Below are positions 1 through 12,303 of a stretch of DNA of 64,000 nt, in pieces (within the stretch, counting starts at the first letter, position 1; the number at the start of each line of letters is the position of its first letter). Source of the DNA: Adiantum capillus-veneris (lineage: Eukaryota > Streptophyta > Polypodiopsida > Polypodiales > Pteridaceae). The notes under the pieces were generated by a model, which did not search any database, was not told the DNA's origin, and was given only the letters and a program-made list of their open reading frames with translations. The position numbers were made by a program, and so were the translations under genes. The stretch is from positions 90,660,721 to 90,724,720 of the forward strand of contig CM043956.1 in assembly GCA_014529385.2 (NCBI GenBank), given 5' to 3'.

Positions 1-1232
1 GTGATAAAAGGCATTGGAAAAAGTAAGAAAAAAATAAAGTATGATTATGTAAATATATAAGAAAGATAAAATAGGCCACCTCATGCCTGCGGGGTAGCCC
101 ATCCCCACCTTGCCTCTTTTTTTCTTCATTGTTGCCTCGCCGTGTGTCCCTTTTCCTCTCCTCCACTCAAAAGGTCAACCCCCTCTCTCTTCCCCTTGTC
201 CTTTCTCCTTTCTCTCCCCTCAAGCTACCCCACCTCTCACCAATAATGCATTATAACTCACCAATAATGCACCCTAACTCACATGCAACTTACCCTATCT
301 TCCAAAATAGTATACCCCACCCCCTCTTTCTCTCTCCTATCATATCCCATGACCCAAATACCCCCCCCTCTCTCTAAAGGGCGCCATGTCTCTTGTCTTG
401 TAGCTAAATAACCTCCCCCCCACACACACACACTCAGTTTCACTAAAAAAGGTGCCCACAGACCCATCCCCACCCGATGGTTACCTGATTTTTCTTGTGT
501 TCACACACATCTGCACACAGATTCACCTCTGAACACACTCCCCTCTCTCCCCTCTTGTAATTACTTTATTCTCCATGTCACCTCTCACTTTTTTTCATCC
601 ACCCATCTCTCTCTCTTAGTCTCTCTCTCATGAGACTGTTGTTCTGGCACATATACACATAGCCAGACAAGTGGGGCCCACAGTCACATGGCCTATGTAG
701 ATAATGATTTCTTCATTTCTAAATTCTAGAATTTCTCCCCCCTCCTCCCCTATATAAAGAGGGGTCACCATCACACTAAATACACACACAACATCACCAA
801 AGAACACACTATGCACTGTGTGTGCCTAGTGCACACACAGACACCCACACCATCACCATCACCGCAATCACCATGCTTGTCTTGAGCATGACCTCTACAC
901 CCTTGGCTATGGAAGATGAAGGGCAACTAAATGAAGGATGATGGCCATAACCCTCGTGCGAGTCTTCTCCATCAACTCCCACCTATCCGCCATGTGCTCT
1001 ACCACTCTCTCCCTTCTCATTCCCCTACCCTATGCTCCCCATTTCATCGCCTTATTCTCTAAATAAATCTTGAGGTTTTGTGAGTATGTTTTCTTGCAAT
1101 GTTTTGCCCATTTGAGGTGTGCGGAATCGCCACCTAATCTTGTGTTTGGAGTGAGCTTGTGTATGTGTGAAGGGTGTGCGGATTCGCCATCCTTTTGTGG
1201 TGCCTAAGTACTAAGCCGCTATACCCCCTCCC

Positions 1233-1235
<3 letters not shown>
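1..1235. other. Non-coding pyrimidine-rich region, possible LTR or promoter relic
   Basis: No protein-coding signal is visible. The sequence is rich in C, T and A with short AC and CT runs. A TATA-like element lies at 751-757 and an AATAAA at 1062-1067, about 310 bp downstream, a spacing compatible with a retrotransposon LTR or a short transcript. Two imperfect copies of ggtgtgcgga[a/t]tcgcca lie at about 1116 and 1173. The LTR of the copia element that follows does not match anything here, so this is not its own 5' LTR. The LTR reading is inference. Confidence 0.4.
751..757 (+). promoter_or_regulatory. Candidate TATA box
   Basis: TATATAAAG lies between a C-rich stretch and a GGGG run, the usual look of a plant core promoter. 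An AC-rich, ORF-poor leader follows. No gene start can be tied to it, so it may be the promoter of a dead LTR. Confidence 0.35.

Positions 1236-1272
<37 letters not shown>
1236..1272. repeat. (CT)n microsatellite
   Basis: An uninterrupted CT run of about 37 bp, seen directly. It sits about 300 bp before the first recognisable copia gag sequence. Confidence 0.95.
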
Positions 1273-1275
<3 letters not shown>

Positions 1276-1555
1276 TGATCTCATTCCCTTTCCTCTTCAT
1301 CATTACTCCCAAGCATCCATCTCTCTTGGATGAAAACTTTGTTATGGTGGTGTGTTGTTTGCGTCCTAGCCGCTGAAGCTAGGTGGTGCCCTTCTTTGCT
1401 TTACCATGACAGGCTCGAGGCGCTCCATTCGGTCCCCGGTGTTTTAGAGGCCGTCGGGGGTTCGGAGTTTGCTTTGCTCCCGTCAATGCATTATGCACAT
1501 TGTTGTTGCAAGAGTCACTTTCCAAAAAAACGACTAGATAGCGTGCAGTTGAACA

Positions 1556-3270
1556 GGATTTTATTTCTTCTCAAAGAAAGGGTGGTAACAGCAATGCAGC
1601 CACTTCTTATGGTTCTACTGCGAGTGGGAAACTTCTGTTTCCAATGCTTCTGCTGGCAGCACTTCATCTGGCAATTCTAGTTATAGGCGCAAAAAGAAGA
1701 TGCGTTGCCATTATTGTAAAGCTAACGATCACTTGATCAAGCAGTGTCTTAAGTTGAAGGACAAAGAGGCTAAGAAGAAAGAGGGTAGTTCCATTGCAAA
1801 TGCTGGTTCCACTACAAGTGTAGATATTGTTGAGTCTTCTGTCAAAGGAGACTCTGATGTTGATGTTGATGCAGAATGGGCTTTTAGTGTAGAGTGCACT
1901 TACAATACTGTTGTCCATGATGTATGCATTCCAGTTGTTGCAGATTCACGTGTGTGGTATTTTGACAGTGGTTCAAAGCACATTACCTCACATTGTAAAT
2001 TGTTCACCTCTCTCGAGTCTGTCCTCATGGGAATTCAGTCACGTGTGCCAACAATGCCTCTTATTCGGTTCAGGGAGTTGGAAAGATTGTGCTTACTGCT
2101 GCAAATGGCAGTTCCTTCACACTTGTTGATGCACTTTATATACCTGGGATCAAGAAGAATCTTTTGTTTGTATCCGCACTTGCTAGACTTGGACTTGTAG
2201 TGAAATTTGTGGATGACAGATCGACAGTTCATGATCTCAGTTTTGGTAATGAAATTGTTGCATCTGGGCTTTTGTGTCGTGGGCTGTATAAGCTCACTTT
2301 GTATGACAAGTGTGGACAAAATTTTGCAAATGCAATTGCAGATTCAAGGGCTATTTCAGATGCAAAACTTTGGCATGTACGTTTTGGTCATCTGAATTTT
2401 GCCAATTTGCTACATTTGCAGAAATCTGATATGGTTGCTTCTTTGCCGCCTCTTGAAGCACCTGTCAAACATGTTTGTGAAGGCTGTATTTTGGGTAAAA
2501 TGCAGTGTTCTAAGTTTCCAAAGGATGGTTCAGTTAGGGCCACATGATGCAGGTTGCAGCTTGTGCATAGTGATGTTTGTGGGCCCATGCAGACTCTGTC
2601 CTTGGGCAATTACCTGTACCTCATGACTTTCATTCATGATTACTCAAGGCATGCATGGGTATTTTCTCTTAATGTCTTCAAACAATTTTTGGCTATGGCT
2701 GAAAATGTCTCAAAATGTACTATGGGAACCCTCCGTTCTGATCGAGGGAGGGAGTATATGTCTCATGAATTTAATGCATTTTTGGCTAGTCATGGGATAC
2801 AACACCAATGTACAGTTCCTTATACACCTCAACAAAATGCTGTTGCTAAAAGGAAATAAAGGTCACTTACGGAAATGGCACGATGTATGGTCAAAACTCA
2901 AGCTTTGCCGCATTCTTTTTGACTTGAGTCCATCATGTGTGCCACTTATGTACTTAACAGGTGTCCTAAGAAAGCTTTGCAGTCTATTACTCCATATGAA
3001 GCATGGCATGATAGAAAGCCTTCTATTGAGCACATGCATGTTTTTGGTTGTTTGGCATATGCTTTGGTGCCACAAACACAGCGCAGAAAATTGGATGATA
3101 AGGCTATCAAATGTATATTTTGTTGGTTATAGTGTTGAAAGCAAAGGTTACAGGTTGTATCACCCGCAAACAAAGTGTATTCTAGTTTCACGTGATGTAG
3201 CGTTTGTGGAAAATTTTGTTCATCCCTTGATGTGCCATGTACTAGAGATAGTAATCTAAGCTCAAAGGAC
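1556..3270 (+). pseudogene. copia gag C-terminus, protease and integrase
   Basis: A serine/asparagine-rich gag tail leads to a CCHC zinc knuckle (CHYCKANDHLIKQC, CX2CX4HX4C) near 1700-1745, with a 1-base frame change near 1630. The protease motif DSGSKHIT is near 1960. The GAG-pre-integrase HHCC domain (WHVRFGHLNFANLL, then CEGCILGK) spans about 2370-2500. The integrase core has HSDVCGP and LRSDRGREY for the first two catalytic acids. The third site reads QQNAVAKRK where the family has QQNGVAERK, so the catalytic Glu is Lys. Integrase C-terminal similarity (ATYVLNRCPKKAL, then FVGYS) continues in shifted frames to about 3240. Confidence 0.9.
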
Positions 3271-3583
3271 ATTTATAACACTTTGTTGCCTCTTTTTAGT
3301 GGTGGAAGGTTGAATGTAAATCCCAATGAGGCAAATGTACAGCCTATGAGGGTTTCTGAAAATGTTACAGATCAACCTATTACTGATGCAGATGTACATG
3401 ACGTACTTGATGAGGAAAGGCTGAAAATGAGCAAGCTAGAGGTATGCCAAAATGGCTGGTGCATACATTGCATGACAGTAAATTGGATGCACCTTTGTCT
3501 AGTCATACTCGTTCAGGCTCTTGCCATGCATCTTATGCATCATATTGTTATGCTTTTGTTGTGTCTAGCTTACATGATGTTAA

Positions 3584-5091
3584 GGAACCTCTATATTTTG
3601 ATGAAGCATAGAATTCAAAAAATTGGATGGTTGCCATGCAATCAGAATATGATGCACTTATAGAAAATGACACATGGAATTTATGTAATTTGCCTCCTGG
3701 CAAAAAGGCCATTGGTACGAAGTGGGTTTACAAGTTGAAACGCAAGTTGGATGGTGAGATGGATCTCCATAAGGCTCGACTTGTTGCAAAGGGTTATGCG
3801 CAGCAAAAAGGCATACATTATGAAGAGACTTTTGCTCCCACTTGTCGTATGACTATTGTGCATTTTCTATGTGCATTGGCAGCTCATTTTGGTTGGGATG
3901 TACATCAATCAGACATTGTTAATGCTTTCTTGAATGGTGACATATTTGAGGAAGTTTATGTAACGCGGTCTCCCTGTTTTGTCATAAAGATGTAAGAAGG
4001 CTTTTTGTGGGTTGAAGCAATCTCCTCGTGCTTGGTATGAGAAAGCTGACATTCGTTTGGTAAAACGAGGCTTTTGTAACAGTCCAACAGAAAGCACATT
4101 GTATGTAAAGCGTGAGGGTGATGTACTTCTCATTGTGGTTCTTTATGTAGATGATTTGCTGATCACTGGACCAAATGAGAGACATATTGCTGAATCTAAG
4201 GCTGATTTAAATACTACTTTCAAGATGAAAGATTTGGGGCTGTTGCATCATTACTTGGGTATATAGTTTAAGTAGTGTGATGGTGGTATTGCCTTATGTC
4301 AGAAAAGTTACATAGAGACATTGTTATGTAAGTTTGGACTTGAGGATTGCAAACCTATTTCCACTCCCATGGAAACAGGTTTGAAGCTGAGTCTACATGA
4401 TGGTGGCGATCATGTTGATGTCACTCTTTACCAAACTGTTGTTGGTTGCCTCATTTATGTATGCAACATGAGGCCGGATATTCAGTTTGCAATCTCACAG
4501 GTCAGCAGATTTATGCATAGCCCAGGGTCTAAGAACTGGCAGGCTGTCAAGAGGATTTTATGCTACCTTAGTGGCACTTTACATCTTGGCTTGTTTTATC
4601 CCAAGGGGGGATCATTGTTGCTAGACTTACATGCTTTTTCGGACTCAGATTGGACTGGTTGTTTTGACACATGAGTGTCCACAAGTGGTTTTTGTTTCAT
4701 GCTTGGCAGTTCATGTATATCATGGTTGAGCAAGAAGCAACCTACTATGGCTATTTCTAGTTGTGAGGCTGAGTACATGGCAGTATTCATAGCTTCGGTT
4801 GAGTGTGTATGGCTCATGGATTATTTGGGTGTTGGACAAGACACTGCCAACACTATCTACACTGAAAGTCAGAGCGCATTGGTAGTTGCGAGAAACCTAG
4901 TTTTTCATGCTCGCACAAAGCACATTGAGGTGCATTACCACTATGTCAGGGAGAGGCTCTCAGTAGGAGAGATCAGCTTGGCTTATGTGCCAACACAGGA
5001 CAACCTTGCAGATCTTTTCACAAAGGCATTGTCTCGTGAGAAGCTTGAAGCTTTCCGCAAAGCTTTGGGCTTACTCCCCTTTGTGGACTGA
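3584..5091 (+). pseudogene. copia reverse transcriptase and RNase H
   Basis: The RVT_2 domain opens with WMVAMQSEYDALIENDTW and carries KWVYKLK, KARLVAKGYAQ and the YVDD box (LYVDDLLITG, near 4143-4170). RNase H shows SDSDWTGC, ISSCEAEYMA, a SQSAL motif and the end LADLFTKALSREK. A TGA near 4673 lies between SDSDWTGCFDT and VSTSGFC. The sister fragment at 57.4 kb has CGA at that codon, so the stop is a CGA-to-TGA change. Further stops lie near 3612 and 4264. The predicted end, at 5091, lies 50 bp before the polypurine tract. Confidence 0.92.
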
Positions 5092-5154
5092 TCATGGAAC
5101 TTCCCTTTACTCATGTGCCATCTCTCGTTCATCGCATCACTCCAAGGGGGGTTT

Positions 5155-5380
5155 TGTTACCATATTCATGTGGTAGTGATGTGTGTGAACACACTAGGAC
5201 CTCTGGGGCATTTTTTCCCTCTTTAGGAGGTTTTTTCCCATGTTCATTAGCTATACACCCATCACTCTAGGGCTATCTATCTTTTACATTTCACACTAAC
5301 AAATACAATCTCAGTTGTGTGCCTTGAGCTTCCTTCGTCTTCTCCAAGCTGTGTGTTTCTCTGCAACCCTAATTCTAACA
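5155..5380 (+). repeat. 3' LTR of the copia element, with polypurine tract
   Basis: A polypurine tract (aaggggggg) at about 5143-5151 is followed by a 226-bp segment that begins TGTTA and ends TAACA, the short inverted ends expected of an LTR. No internal TATA box is obvious. The boundaries come from these end signals, since there is no second LTR to align. Confidence 0.65.
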
Positions 5381-6625
5381 GAAAAAAGACTTCTCAAAGC
5401 TTTCAATGGCAAGTTAGGTACTGAATATGCACATCTGATGGAACAACATTTACACCTCTTTTGGTATCATTAAAAAACCTGTAGATCACACGATCTAGCT
5501 CAAATGTATTTTCTATGTGAACCTTTTCTTGGAGATTGAAATTTTTGCAACATGGTAGCATGACTCTATGTCAAACAAATCATCCATACAACATGCAACT
5601 ATAGTTGAATGTACTGACGAGTGGTAAAGGTCAACGTGTGAGCCAGATATGTGTCCCTTGTTATCACCATGGACTGTGATAGTCACCCTATCAACATCAT
5701 GAAAGTTTTGGACAACCACCTTAAACGACCCATACTTCTTGGACTTTCGTTGTCATCGCTTGTCCGCACCTCTTTGATCTATGCTTCCACCTTGAAGACA
5801 CATGTATTCTTGTAGCCATTTAGTTGCTCTATGCTTCTTCGTTGATCTAACTAGGACCAATCTTGTGTGGTGCTTTGTCATGATACTAGTCAATTGTTAC
5901 TTTACTTGAGGTGTAGTTGTCTCGATTGCTGAGCTGGAGTAAATTGATGATCCACAACTGGTAGGAAAAGCGCAGACATCATGATCAATGGTCTTCTCTT
6001 TTAGCATGCATCCGCATGCAATAATTGAGTCTTTTATGTAATCAAGAGGCAAGCCATGTTGTTTCTTGTCAGTGCACCATTCCACCTTGATTGTCTCAAT
6101 AGTAATAGCCACTCCCAAATGATTTTCATGCATAGAAGGGCAATGGACTCAATGAACAATGCATGCCCAATCTTCCATGAAGGAAATCCTACAGCCATTG
6201 GATTTCAATCTCAAGTAGCACGATTCCAATACTATAGTGGGACAAAGTGTCAAGGCCTCTCTTATTCTATTCCACTTCTTTAAGTCAAACACTCTCCATG
6301 CATGATGAGCTTGAAGTACTTCATGTGATACTGTAGGTCCCCCTCCCAAATCTTTGACCATTAATGAGTATGTTTTCTTGTCAAAAGACACAAATGTTTT
6401 TGATGTACATAGAAATGGATCTAGTGCATCCGCCGATGAACATTAAAGATGCAGAAATGGATTAGATTTCAACCTTATTTTAACCCCAAGTCACTCAATT
6501 TTTGGCATTCGTCCATGCCACTATCATCATTTGTTGCCAATCATCTGATGATTCCCCTTTTGTCATTGTCTCACAATTGAACTACACAATATTGATGGGA
6601 GGCAGCTATAGATACACATTATCTT

Positions 6626-6628
<3 letters not shown>
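5381..6628. other. Unrecognised sequence with minus-strand open stretches
   Basis: Three open minus-strand segments lie in sequence at 6391-6149, 6133-5897 and 5719-5513 (80, 78 and 68 codons). They could be pieces of one decayed protein. They hold no motif I recognise, and no splice signals clearly join them. Short plus-strand ORFs here look like shadows. Confidence 0.35.
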
Positions 6629-6712
<84 letters not shown>

Positions 6713-6733
6713 CACACACACACACACACACAC
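6629..6733. repeat. Compound (CT)n(AC)n microsatellite
   Basis: About 81 bp of uninterrupted CT is followed by about 20 bp of AC. Seen directly. The ORFs through it are repeat artefacts. Confidence 0.97.
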
Positions 6734-6885
6734 TACCTAGTTCAAATCCATGGCTCCCTTGGAAGCTTTTCTTGACTTCACCAGATTCCCTTTCTTGTTT
6801 TGCCCTCTAGCTACCTGGTCAAATCCATGGCTCCTTTGAGAGCCCTTCCTGATCCTACCAGGTTTTCGAGCTCTAGCTTTGCATG
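6733..6885 (+). repeat. Imperfect tandem duplication, period about 78 bp
   Basis: ctacct[a/g]gttcaaatccatggctcc begins at 6733 and again at 6811, and similarity continues through ccagattccc / ccaggttttc. The second copy runs into an open stretch (to 7204) of unknown nature. The duplication is visible directly. Confidence 0.7.
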
Positions 6886-7250
6886 CATGCATGCGGGCCC
6901 TCCAAAATTCAAATGGCCCGCCTCCCATGCCTTAGCACTCCCCCATGTAAGCTTCTTCTTGCTCCATGTTTACTTTTTAAATCCATGTTCACTTTTTTTG
7001 CTTGCATGGACACCCAAGATTGCCCTGGAATATGCACCCAACTTCCCATCCCTTAATCCCATCATCGGGGTTTCATTAAAGGCCTTGTGCTCCTTAGTGC
7101 CCAGGGACTATAAGCAAGTCGAGGTAAATGTGTTTAGCTTCATAAAAATATATTGCACTAGTATGAGGTACCAACCGGAAAAAATTAAAAAAATCACCTA
7201 TTAGTTGAAAGGGGAGAATGGAAGGGTCAGAGACCACGTCTCTCTCTTTT

Positions 7251-7365
<115 letters not shown>

Positions 7366-7435
7366 CTTTAATGGGATCGAGATTGTCAAGAAAGGGAAAG
7401 GCAATGAAATAACCCCCACACCAACCATCATCAAC

Positions 7436-7855
7436 TTGACACTAAAAGAGGAGCAAAGGAGACGTGTGCGGGCCTTACACGTAAGGATATGTGGCCTCAA
7501 AGACCAAGATAATGTGGAGGAAGAGGTGAAAGAACTCATGACTCTGGTGGGGGTCAACGAGCAGACGCATACGAGGGCCTGGAGAGTGGGCACAAAGAAA
7601 AGCGGGAGCAACGGAGAAACCTCGAAGGAAAGGGCACTCATTCTCCGGTTCCCCTCCATGGAAGTGAAGAAGGACTTCCTGAAGAAGAGACTGACTCTAA
7701 AGAAGATTGGCATCTTTCTTGGAGATGACCTCGCCCTCTCGCAGATTGCTCATATGCAAGAAGTAATGCCGGAAATTAGAGCAGCAAGGGAAAAGGGGAA
7801 GATTTCTTTTTACAGAGATGGAAAGGTGGTGATATTGGAGCGACGTCCCGCATAA
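7436..7855 (+). pseudogene. LINE ORF1 protein, C-terminal part
   Basis: A 139-codon open frame, rich in Lys, Arg and Glu, has the look of an L1 ORF1 RNA-binding region: ALILRFPSMEVKKDFLKKRL, then IGIFLGDDLALSQIAHMQ, and an end like KISFYRDGKVVI. This fits the RRM plus C-terminal domain that chaperones LINE RNA. The N-terminal part is missing or lost in the CT tract just upstream. The stop at 7855 lies 30 bp before the ORF2 start, typical LINE spacing. Confidence 0.65.
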
Positions 7856-7885
7856 CGGTACGAGACCTATGGGACCACACTAAAG

Positions 7886-10518
7886 ATGGCAACCTGGAAT
7901 TGTAACGGGTCACTTCGTCTTGATGTAGGGGCCTTTGAGGATAGCTTCACAGGAAGAGACATCATCTTCTACTCTGAGATGCATCAATCCCATGGGCAAT
8001 CCATTGCATAGGTGAGCGGATATAGATGGGAGACAGCTTGCACAAGAGACCAGATCGGAGCATCGAGGGGGAGGCTCAGGGGGAGTGGCAGTTCTATCTA
8101 GGGAGGAGTTGCAGCCATTGATATATATAGCGCGCAAGGATGAGCATGCTAGATACATGTGGGTGAGGCTCAGGGAAGAGATGAGCAGATACCTCTACAT
8201 TGCTATCTGTTACTTTCCTCCTAGTACGTCAGTATATGTATCACCTAGGGGACAATCCCCCTTTGCTATTTTGGATAATGACATATGGGAGTTTTCTAAG
8301 GATGGTGACATTATCATACTAGGGGATTTCAATGCTAGGATTGCCCACCACCATACAATATTTTATGATACTTCCGAGGAAATGCTTAGGGATCTAGACG
8401 TTTAGAGATGGGTCTATCCATATTATCACAAGATGAGGAATACACGGAATATGGCAGATACTTGATAGATATGGGAACTGCACATAGATTGGCCATTTTG
8501 AATGTCCTACAAAGATTTTTGATAGCTGGAGGTTTTACTTGCTTTCCACACCGACATGGTGCCAGCACAGTGGATTATGTTATGTCCCAGCCAGGTCTCA
8601 TTCCATTCTTTCAAGATTTCATGGTGGGCACTAGACCAGTTGGAGTAGCAGTTGATCATGCTATCTTGTCCTTCACTCTGACGTTTCAGTTCAGCACAGC
8701 TCCATTAGGAGAGGTCCCTACACACATCCGGTATACCTTCATGAGGGAGATGGACTCTGTGTATATGGATGAGATATTCAGGAAGCTATGCACCCAAGAG
8801 CGAGGACAACCGCCGCTGACATAGATGCTCCATGATGCAGCATCAGAAGCATACCCCCACAGCTAGCCTACATGGAGATGATCTGGAAAAATGCCCGAGA
8901 ACAGTTGGTATGATGAGGAGTATAGAGAGATGAGGATCAAGTTATAGAGGGAAGTGCTCATGGGTATTACCACACATAGACAGTCACAGATTATCTTTTG
9001 CCACCTAGTGCGGCGAAAGAAAAGGGCTTATTTATCCCAGCTAGAGCAAGATCTGTATCAATTATTTATAAATCAGGACTCGGGCGATGCATGGAGGCTA
9101 TTCCACGAACATTCACCACCGCCAGCGGTCACCTCCACTGAGACATGGGGGGAATATGCCACATCTTTCTACACAGCATCAGGACAACCACCTCTGTCGG
9201 ACCCACTAGAGACATGCCCGGAGACATGTTCTTTCTTTACTGTCGAGAGGGTAAGGAAAGCTATTGTGATAGGATGAAGACAAGGAGAGCACATGATCAT
9301 GATGGTTTAGTAGCAGAGCACTTCATCCATGCCAGAGATATGCTCGTAGAGCTCCTGGCTATGATGTTTAATCGATCCATGTATGAAGGCTTCCCTGAGA
9401 CTTGGAGTACGTCCACGATTGTGCCTATTTTCAAGTCAGGAGATCCCATGATTCCCGAGAATTATCGCACCATCATGGTTGGTCACACATTAGCTAGGCT
9501 GTATGCATCCATTCTTGAACAGGAGTTGAGTAGATGGGCAGAGCAAGAGGGCATAAGAACACTAGGGCAAGTAGGTTTCAGGAGAGGTTTCTCCACTCTT
9601 GACCAGATTCTGACACTCAGAGCTATTATTGAGGAGGGTAGACACCATGGCAAGAGGATCTATTGTAGCTTTGTGGATTTCCGCAAAGCTTTCGACACAA
9701 TGTCAAGAGCCAAACTTATACACAGATTATAGGACATGGGTGTGCCTACAGAGCTGATTTGGGGGATTCTGGCTCTATACAGGACAATGACGGGCGGGTA
9801 TGCACCACGGAGGGAATGTCGGACATGGTTCTCTCCACTATTGGAGTAAAGCAGGGATGCCCCCTATCCCCGACTCTTTTTGGGATGTATGTGGATGAGT
9901 TTTCGGACTATGTAGAGCGTCAGGGGGACAGGGGGGCTCAACTAGCAAGGACATGGATTCCGATGTTACTATATGCTGATGATATTGTGTTGATTTTTGA
10001 CTCTCCAGAGGGGATGTAGCGTCATTTGGATGATCTGCATACATTTGCTCGTGACAGTGGATTGTCTGTCAATCTAGGAAAAACCAAGGTTATGGTGTTC
10101 AACACCACACCATAGTGGGTCAGGAGGTCGGCACCCACATTTATATATGGCCAGGAGACTGTGGAGTACACAGATGCATATACTTATCTTGGGGTAGTCT
10201 TAGGTGGACCGGTGGTTTCACTAAGGAGAGCATCAGAGACAAGACTGACGAGAGCATATGCAGCTTTGGGAGGACTGGAAAGGATGTGTTCGTAGGTTCA
10301 GTTTCAGGAACCGCGAACAAAGCTTTGGCTTTTTGACACTCTAGTGACTCCAGCTATGCTCTATGGAGTTTAGGTATGGGGACCCTTAGGAGACCACCAT
10401 GGGAGATCTGGCAACTCAGATGGATAAAGATGTATGGAGAGGCCTTTGGTCTCTATGATCGCTCGGATGATTCAGGCTAAGGCCTCAGTACCACATGAGA
10501 TTATTTGAGCCGAGCTAG

Positions 10519-10552
<34 letters not shown>

Positions 10553-10870
10553 TTCTCGTGGTGGAGGCATTGACGAGATCAGTTTCCTTTATGCACGGTC
10601 TATGGAATCTCCCCAAGGACAGATATGCTCGGCTTGCCCTGGAGTCATCTCGACAACTAGCTCTACAAGGCGATACAGCATGTTGGTATGGTCAGATGAC
10701 AACATGGTTTCAGTCGCATAGTCTTAACATGGATAGATTACCTCCGCTTCAATACTCCCTAGATGCACCCTCCCTGTCTCTCACACGGACAAATGCCATC
10801 AGAGTAGCATTCACAGTATCTCTGCCTGAATGCGAGCAAGGCACCCGTCTGTGCAATGAGATTGCTTGTG
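7886..10870 (+). pseudogene. LINE ORF2: endonuclease and reverse transcriptase
   Basis: The start MATWNCNG matches the first beta strand of AP-type endonucleases. Later endonuclease pieces are open at 8408-8824 (GGFTCFPHRHGASTVDYVM, then VDHAILSFTL), which carry the DYV and DHA catalytic signatures. The RT shows TSTIVPIFKSGDP and NYRTIMV, GFRRGFSTLDQI, FVDFRKAFDTM, GVKQGCPLSPTLF and YADD (LLYADDIVLIF, near 9970-10000), then KTKVMVF. Numerous stops and frameshifts break it. The segment 10558-10870, after the poly-C tract, is open and probably the ORF2 C-terminal region. No RNase H or zinc knuckle is seen. Confidence 0.88.
10519..10552. repeat. Poly-C tract, 34 bp
   Basis: Thirty-four consecutive C residues interrupt the LINE ORF2 C-terminal region. 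Seen directly. The length may be uncertain because homopolymers are prone to assembly error. Confidence 0.95.
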
Positions 10871-10874
10871 TGAC

Positions 10875-10879
<5 letters not shown>

Positions 10880-10905
<26 letters not shown>
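10880..10905. repeat. Poly-G tract, 26 bp
   Basis: Twenty-six consecutive G residues near the end of the LINE, 330 bp after the poly-C tract. The two tracts are complementary and could pair in single-stranded nucleic acid. Confidence 0.95.
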
Positions 10906-10950
10906 TGGATGACCATTGGGTTAATGTTTTTTTGGTGGGGGAATCTCACT

Positions 10951-12159
10951 AATTAATACATTTTCTTTTACTCTCTCCAAGTGCATGTATGCACTCGTAT
11001 GCACTCTCCAAGTATGCACTAGTATGCACTTGGCACTGGTAGGAAACATGACACTTTAATGTCGAATTATAGGACTAAGGATAATTATTAAGTGGTTGCT
11101 CAGGAGATTCGGTTTACTTGGCCGGCTTCGGGTAAGGCGTGCCACTGTCAGGGATTTCACGTGGCATTGATGTATCCTAACAGCGACAAATTTCAATCCA
11201 TTGGGTGGAAGCTCTGCTTTGGTCTTGTGCATACTCATCACTTGCTGCTCTACCGACAATTTAGTATACTCTCTCCTTTTGGACTTGTTGCAATTGGGAC
11301 ATTATTGATCCAAAGATGCAAAGCAATTGATCTGCATCTTTTGAACAGTGCGGACCCATGGAGGAGTTCCATTCTGTTTATTTATGCAGTTTTTTATGTA
11401 CTATGCATGCATGCGTGTGTGCATGTATGGTTGGCTAGTTACCTCAGTGTGCAGAGGAGACAGAGAGCTTATGGCTATGGGAGGGCCCTCCATTTGCACT
11501 ATTGGGAATTTGTGACCGAGTAAGTAGTTTGTTGCAGGATTTTGTTTTACCTTCTCAAACTTTTCCAGAAAATGCATGCCATGATAAACAAAATTCCTTG
11601 TTTATCATAATGGATGGATAGAGATGCCTTAGGGCCAGCTGTCTAAAAGCCCTAACTTTGCCAATTTTGCATTTACACATTCTAAAAGCTCTCTACCATG
11701 CTTTAGTCTTGTAACCTGTGTAATTATTTCACTTCACCTGAGTTGCACACGTATTAAGCTTATCTAGATACTTTATTGAAAGAGCAAGCTGCATATAACT
11801 TCGAGTCACATAGTTCAAACGATCTAATTAGAAGTATAACAGAACTGTAGCCCAGTGGTGTGTAGGTTTCACTCGGAGCAGCACACCGACACACCCCGCA
11901 CCCCAAAAAAAGTTGGATTAGAACAAATATTCTTTCTTCACTCTTTGAGAGTTTGTCAGAATTTGTTGAGCTGGGATAGCCAAAACTCTAGAAGTCATCA
12001 CTTTGAGGCTCTGAATTACCCAAGGGTTCCCTGCAAGAGGTTGATCTCTTTTAAAACTTCACAGTGCATAGCTCGAAAAGCAAACCCAAGAGCTTGATTA
12101 GATGCCCAGATGATAGGTAATTGCATCATGATTGCTGCCTTCTTGCTTCTGAAACACAG
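10951..12159. other. Intergenic or intronic sequence
   Basis: No gene can be supported. A short tatgcact-type repeat lies at about 10985-11035. The rest is unique sequence of ordinary composition and could include introns of the plus-strand gene whose last exon is suggested at 12160. Confidence 0.4.
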
Positions 12160-12303
12160 TACGTGCTTTCAAGAGTGAGTACTAGCACTGCAGACTGTCA
12201 TAAAGAAACTCACAAAACTGGTGCTGTTGATCAACCTTCGAGGAGCTCCTCCCAGGTGGCAACAACTACAACAAGCACGACGGCAACATCAAACAAGATA
12301 TGA
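12160..12303 (+). CDS. Possible terminal exon of an unrecognised plus-strand gene
   Basis: A pyrimidine-rich stretch ends in a 3' splice site (gaaacacag) at 12159. It is followed by 47 open codons and a TGA at 12301-12303. The product is Ser/Thr-rich and hydrophilic, ending in a SSSQVATTTTSTTATSNKI tail like many disordered C-termini. No domain is recognisable, and upstream exons were not identified. It would be convergent with the minus-strand gene that ends near 12.6 kb. Only the splice signal and composition support it. Confidence 0.28.
   Translation, partial: YVLSRVSTSTADCHKETHKTGAVDQPSRSSSQVATTTTSTTATSNKI

Larger units (their letters stand above)
1556..5380 (+). mobile_element. Ty1/copia LTR retrotransposon, 5'-truncated and decayed
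   Basis: The order gag zinc knuckle, protease, GAG-pre-integrase, integrase core, reverse transcriptase, RNase H and 3' LTR is the copia order (integrase before RT). Only the last part of gag is recognisable, and no copy of the 3' LTR is seen upstream, so the 5' LTR, primer-binding site and most of gag are missing. Stops interrupt the frame near 2545, 2860, 3612, 4264 and 4673, and frame changes occur near 1630 and between 2860 and 3600. A second fragment of the same family lies at 57260-57787. The element is not functional. Confidence 0.93.
7386..10950 (+). mobile_element. Decayed non-LTR retrotransposon (plant L1-type LINE)
   Basis: An ORF1-like protein, then an endonuclease start, a LINE reverse transcriptase and a C-terminal stretch follow in the canonical order on the plus strand. 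There are no LTRs. Many stops and frame changes make it inactive. Neither end is defined: no poly-A tail or target-site duplication could be placed, and the 3' part is disturbed by poly-C and poly-G tracts. Confidence 0.88.

Noticed and set aside
1000-1556. 5' LTR of the copia element
   Set aside because: No match to the 3' LTR (TGTTACCATATTC...) is found anywhere upstream; the element is 5'-truncated.
6502-6810. Open frame of Leu-Ser repeats, and similar Arg-Glu, Thr-His or Cys-Val repeat proteins at 7218-7412, 44418-44918, 45912-46823, 46971-47171, 51493-52097, 54642-55048 and 63175-63713
   Set aside because: They are translations of CT, GA and AC dinucleotide tracts in whichever frame lacks stops; there is no other coding evidence.
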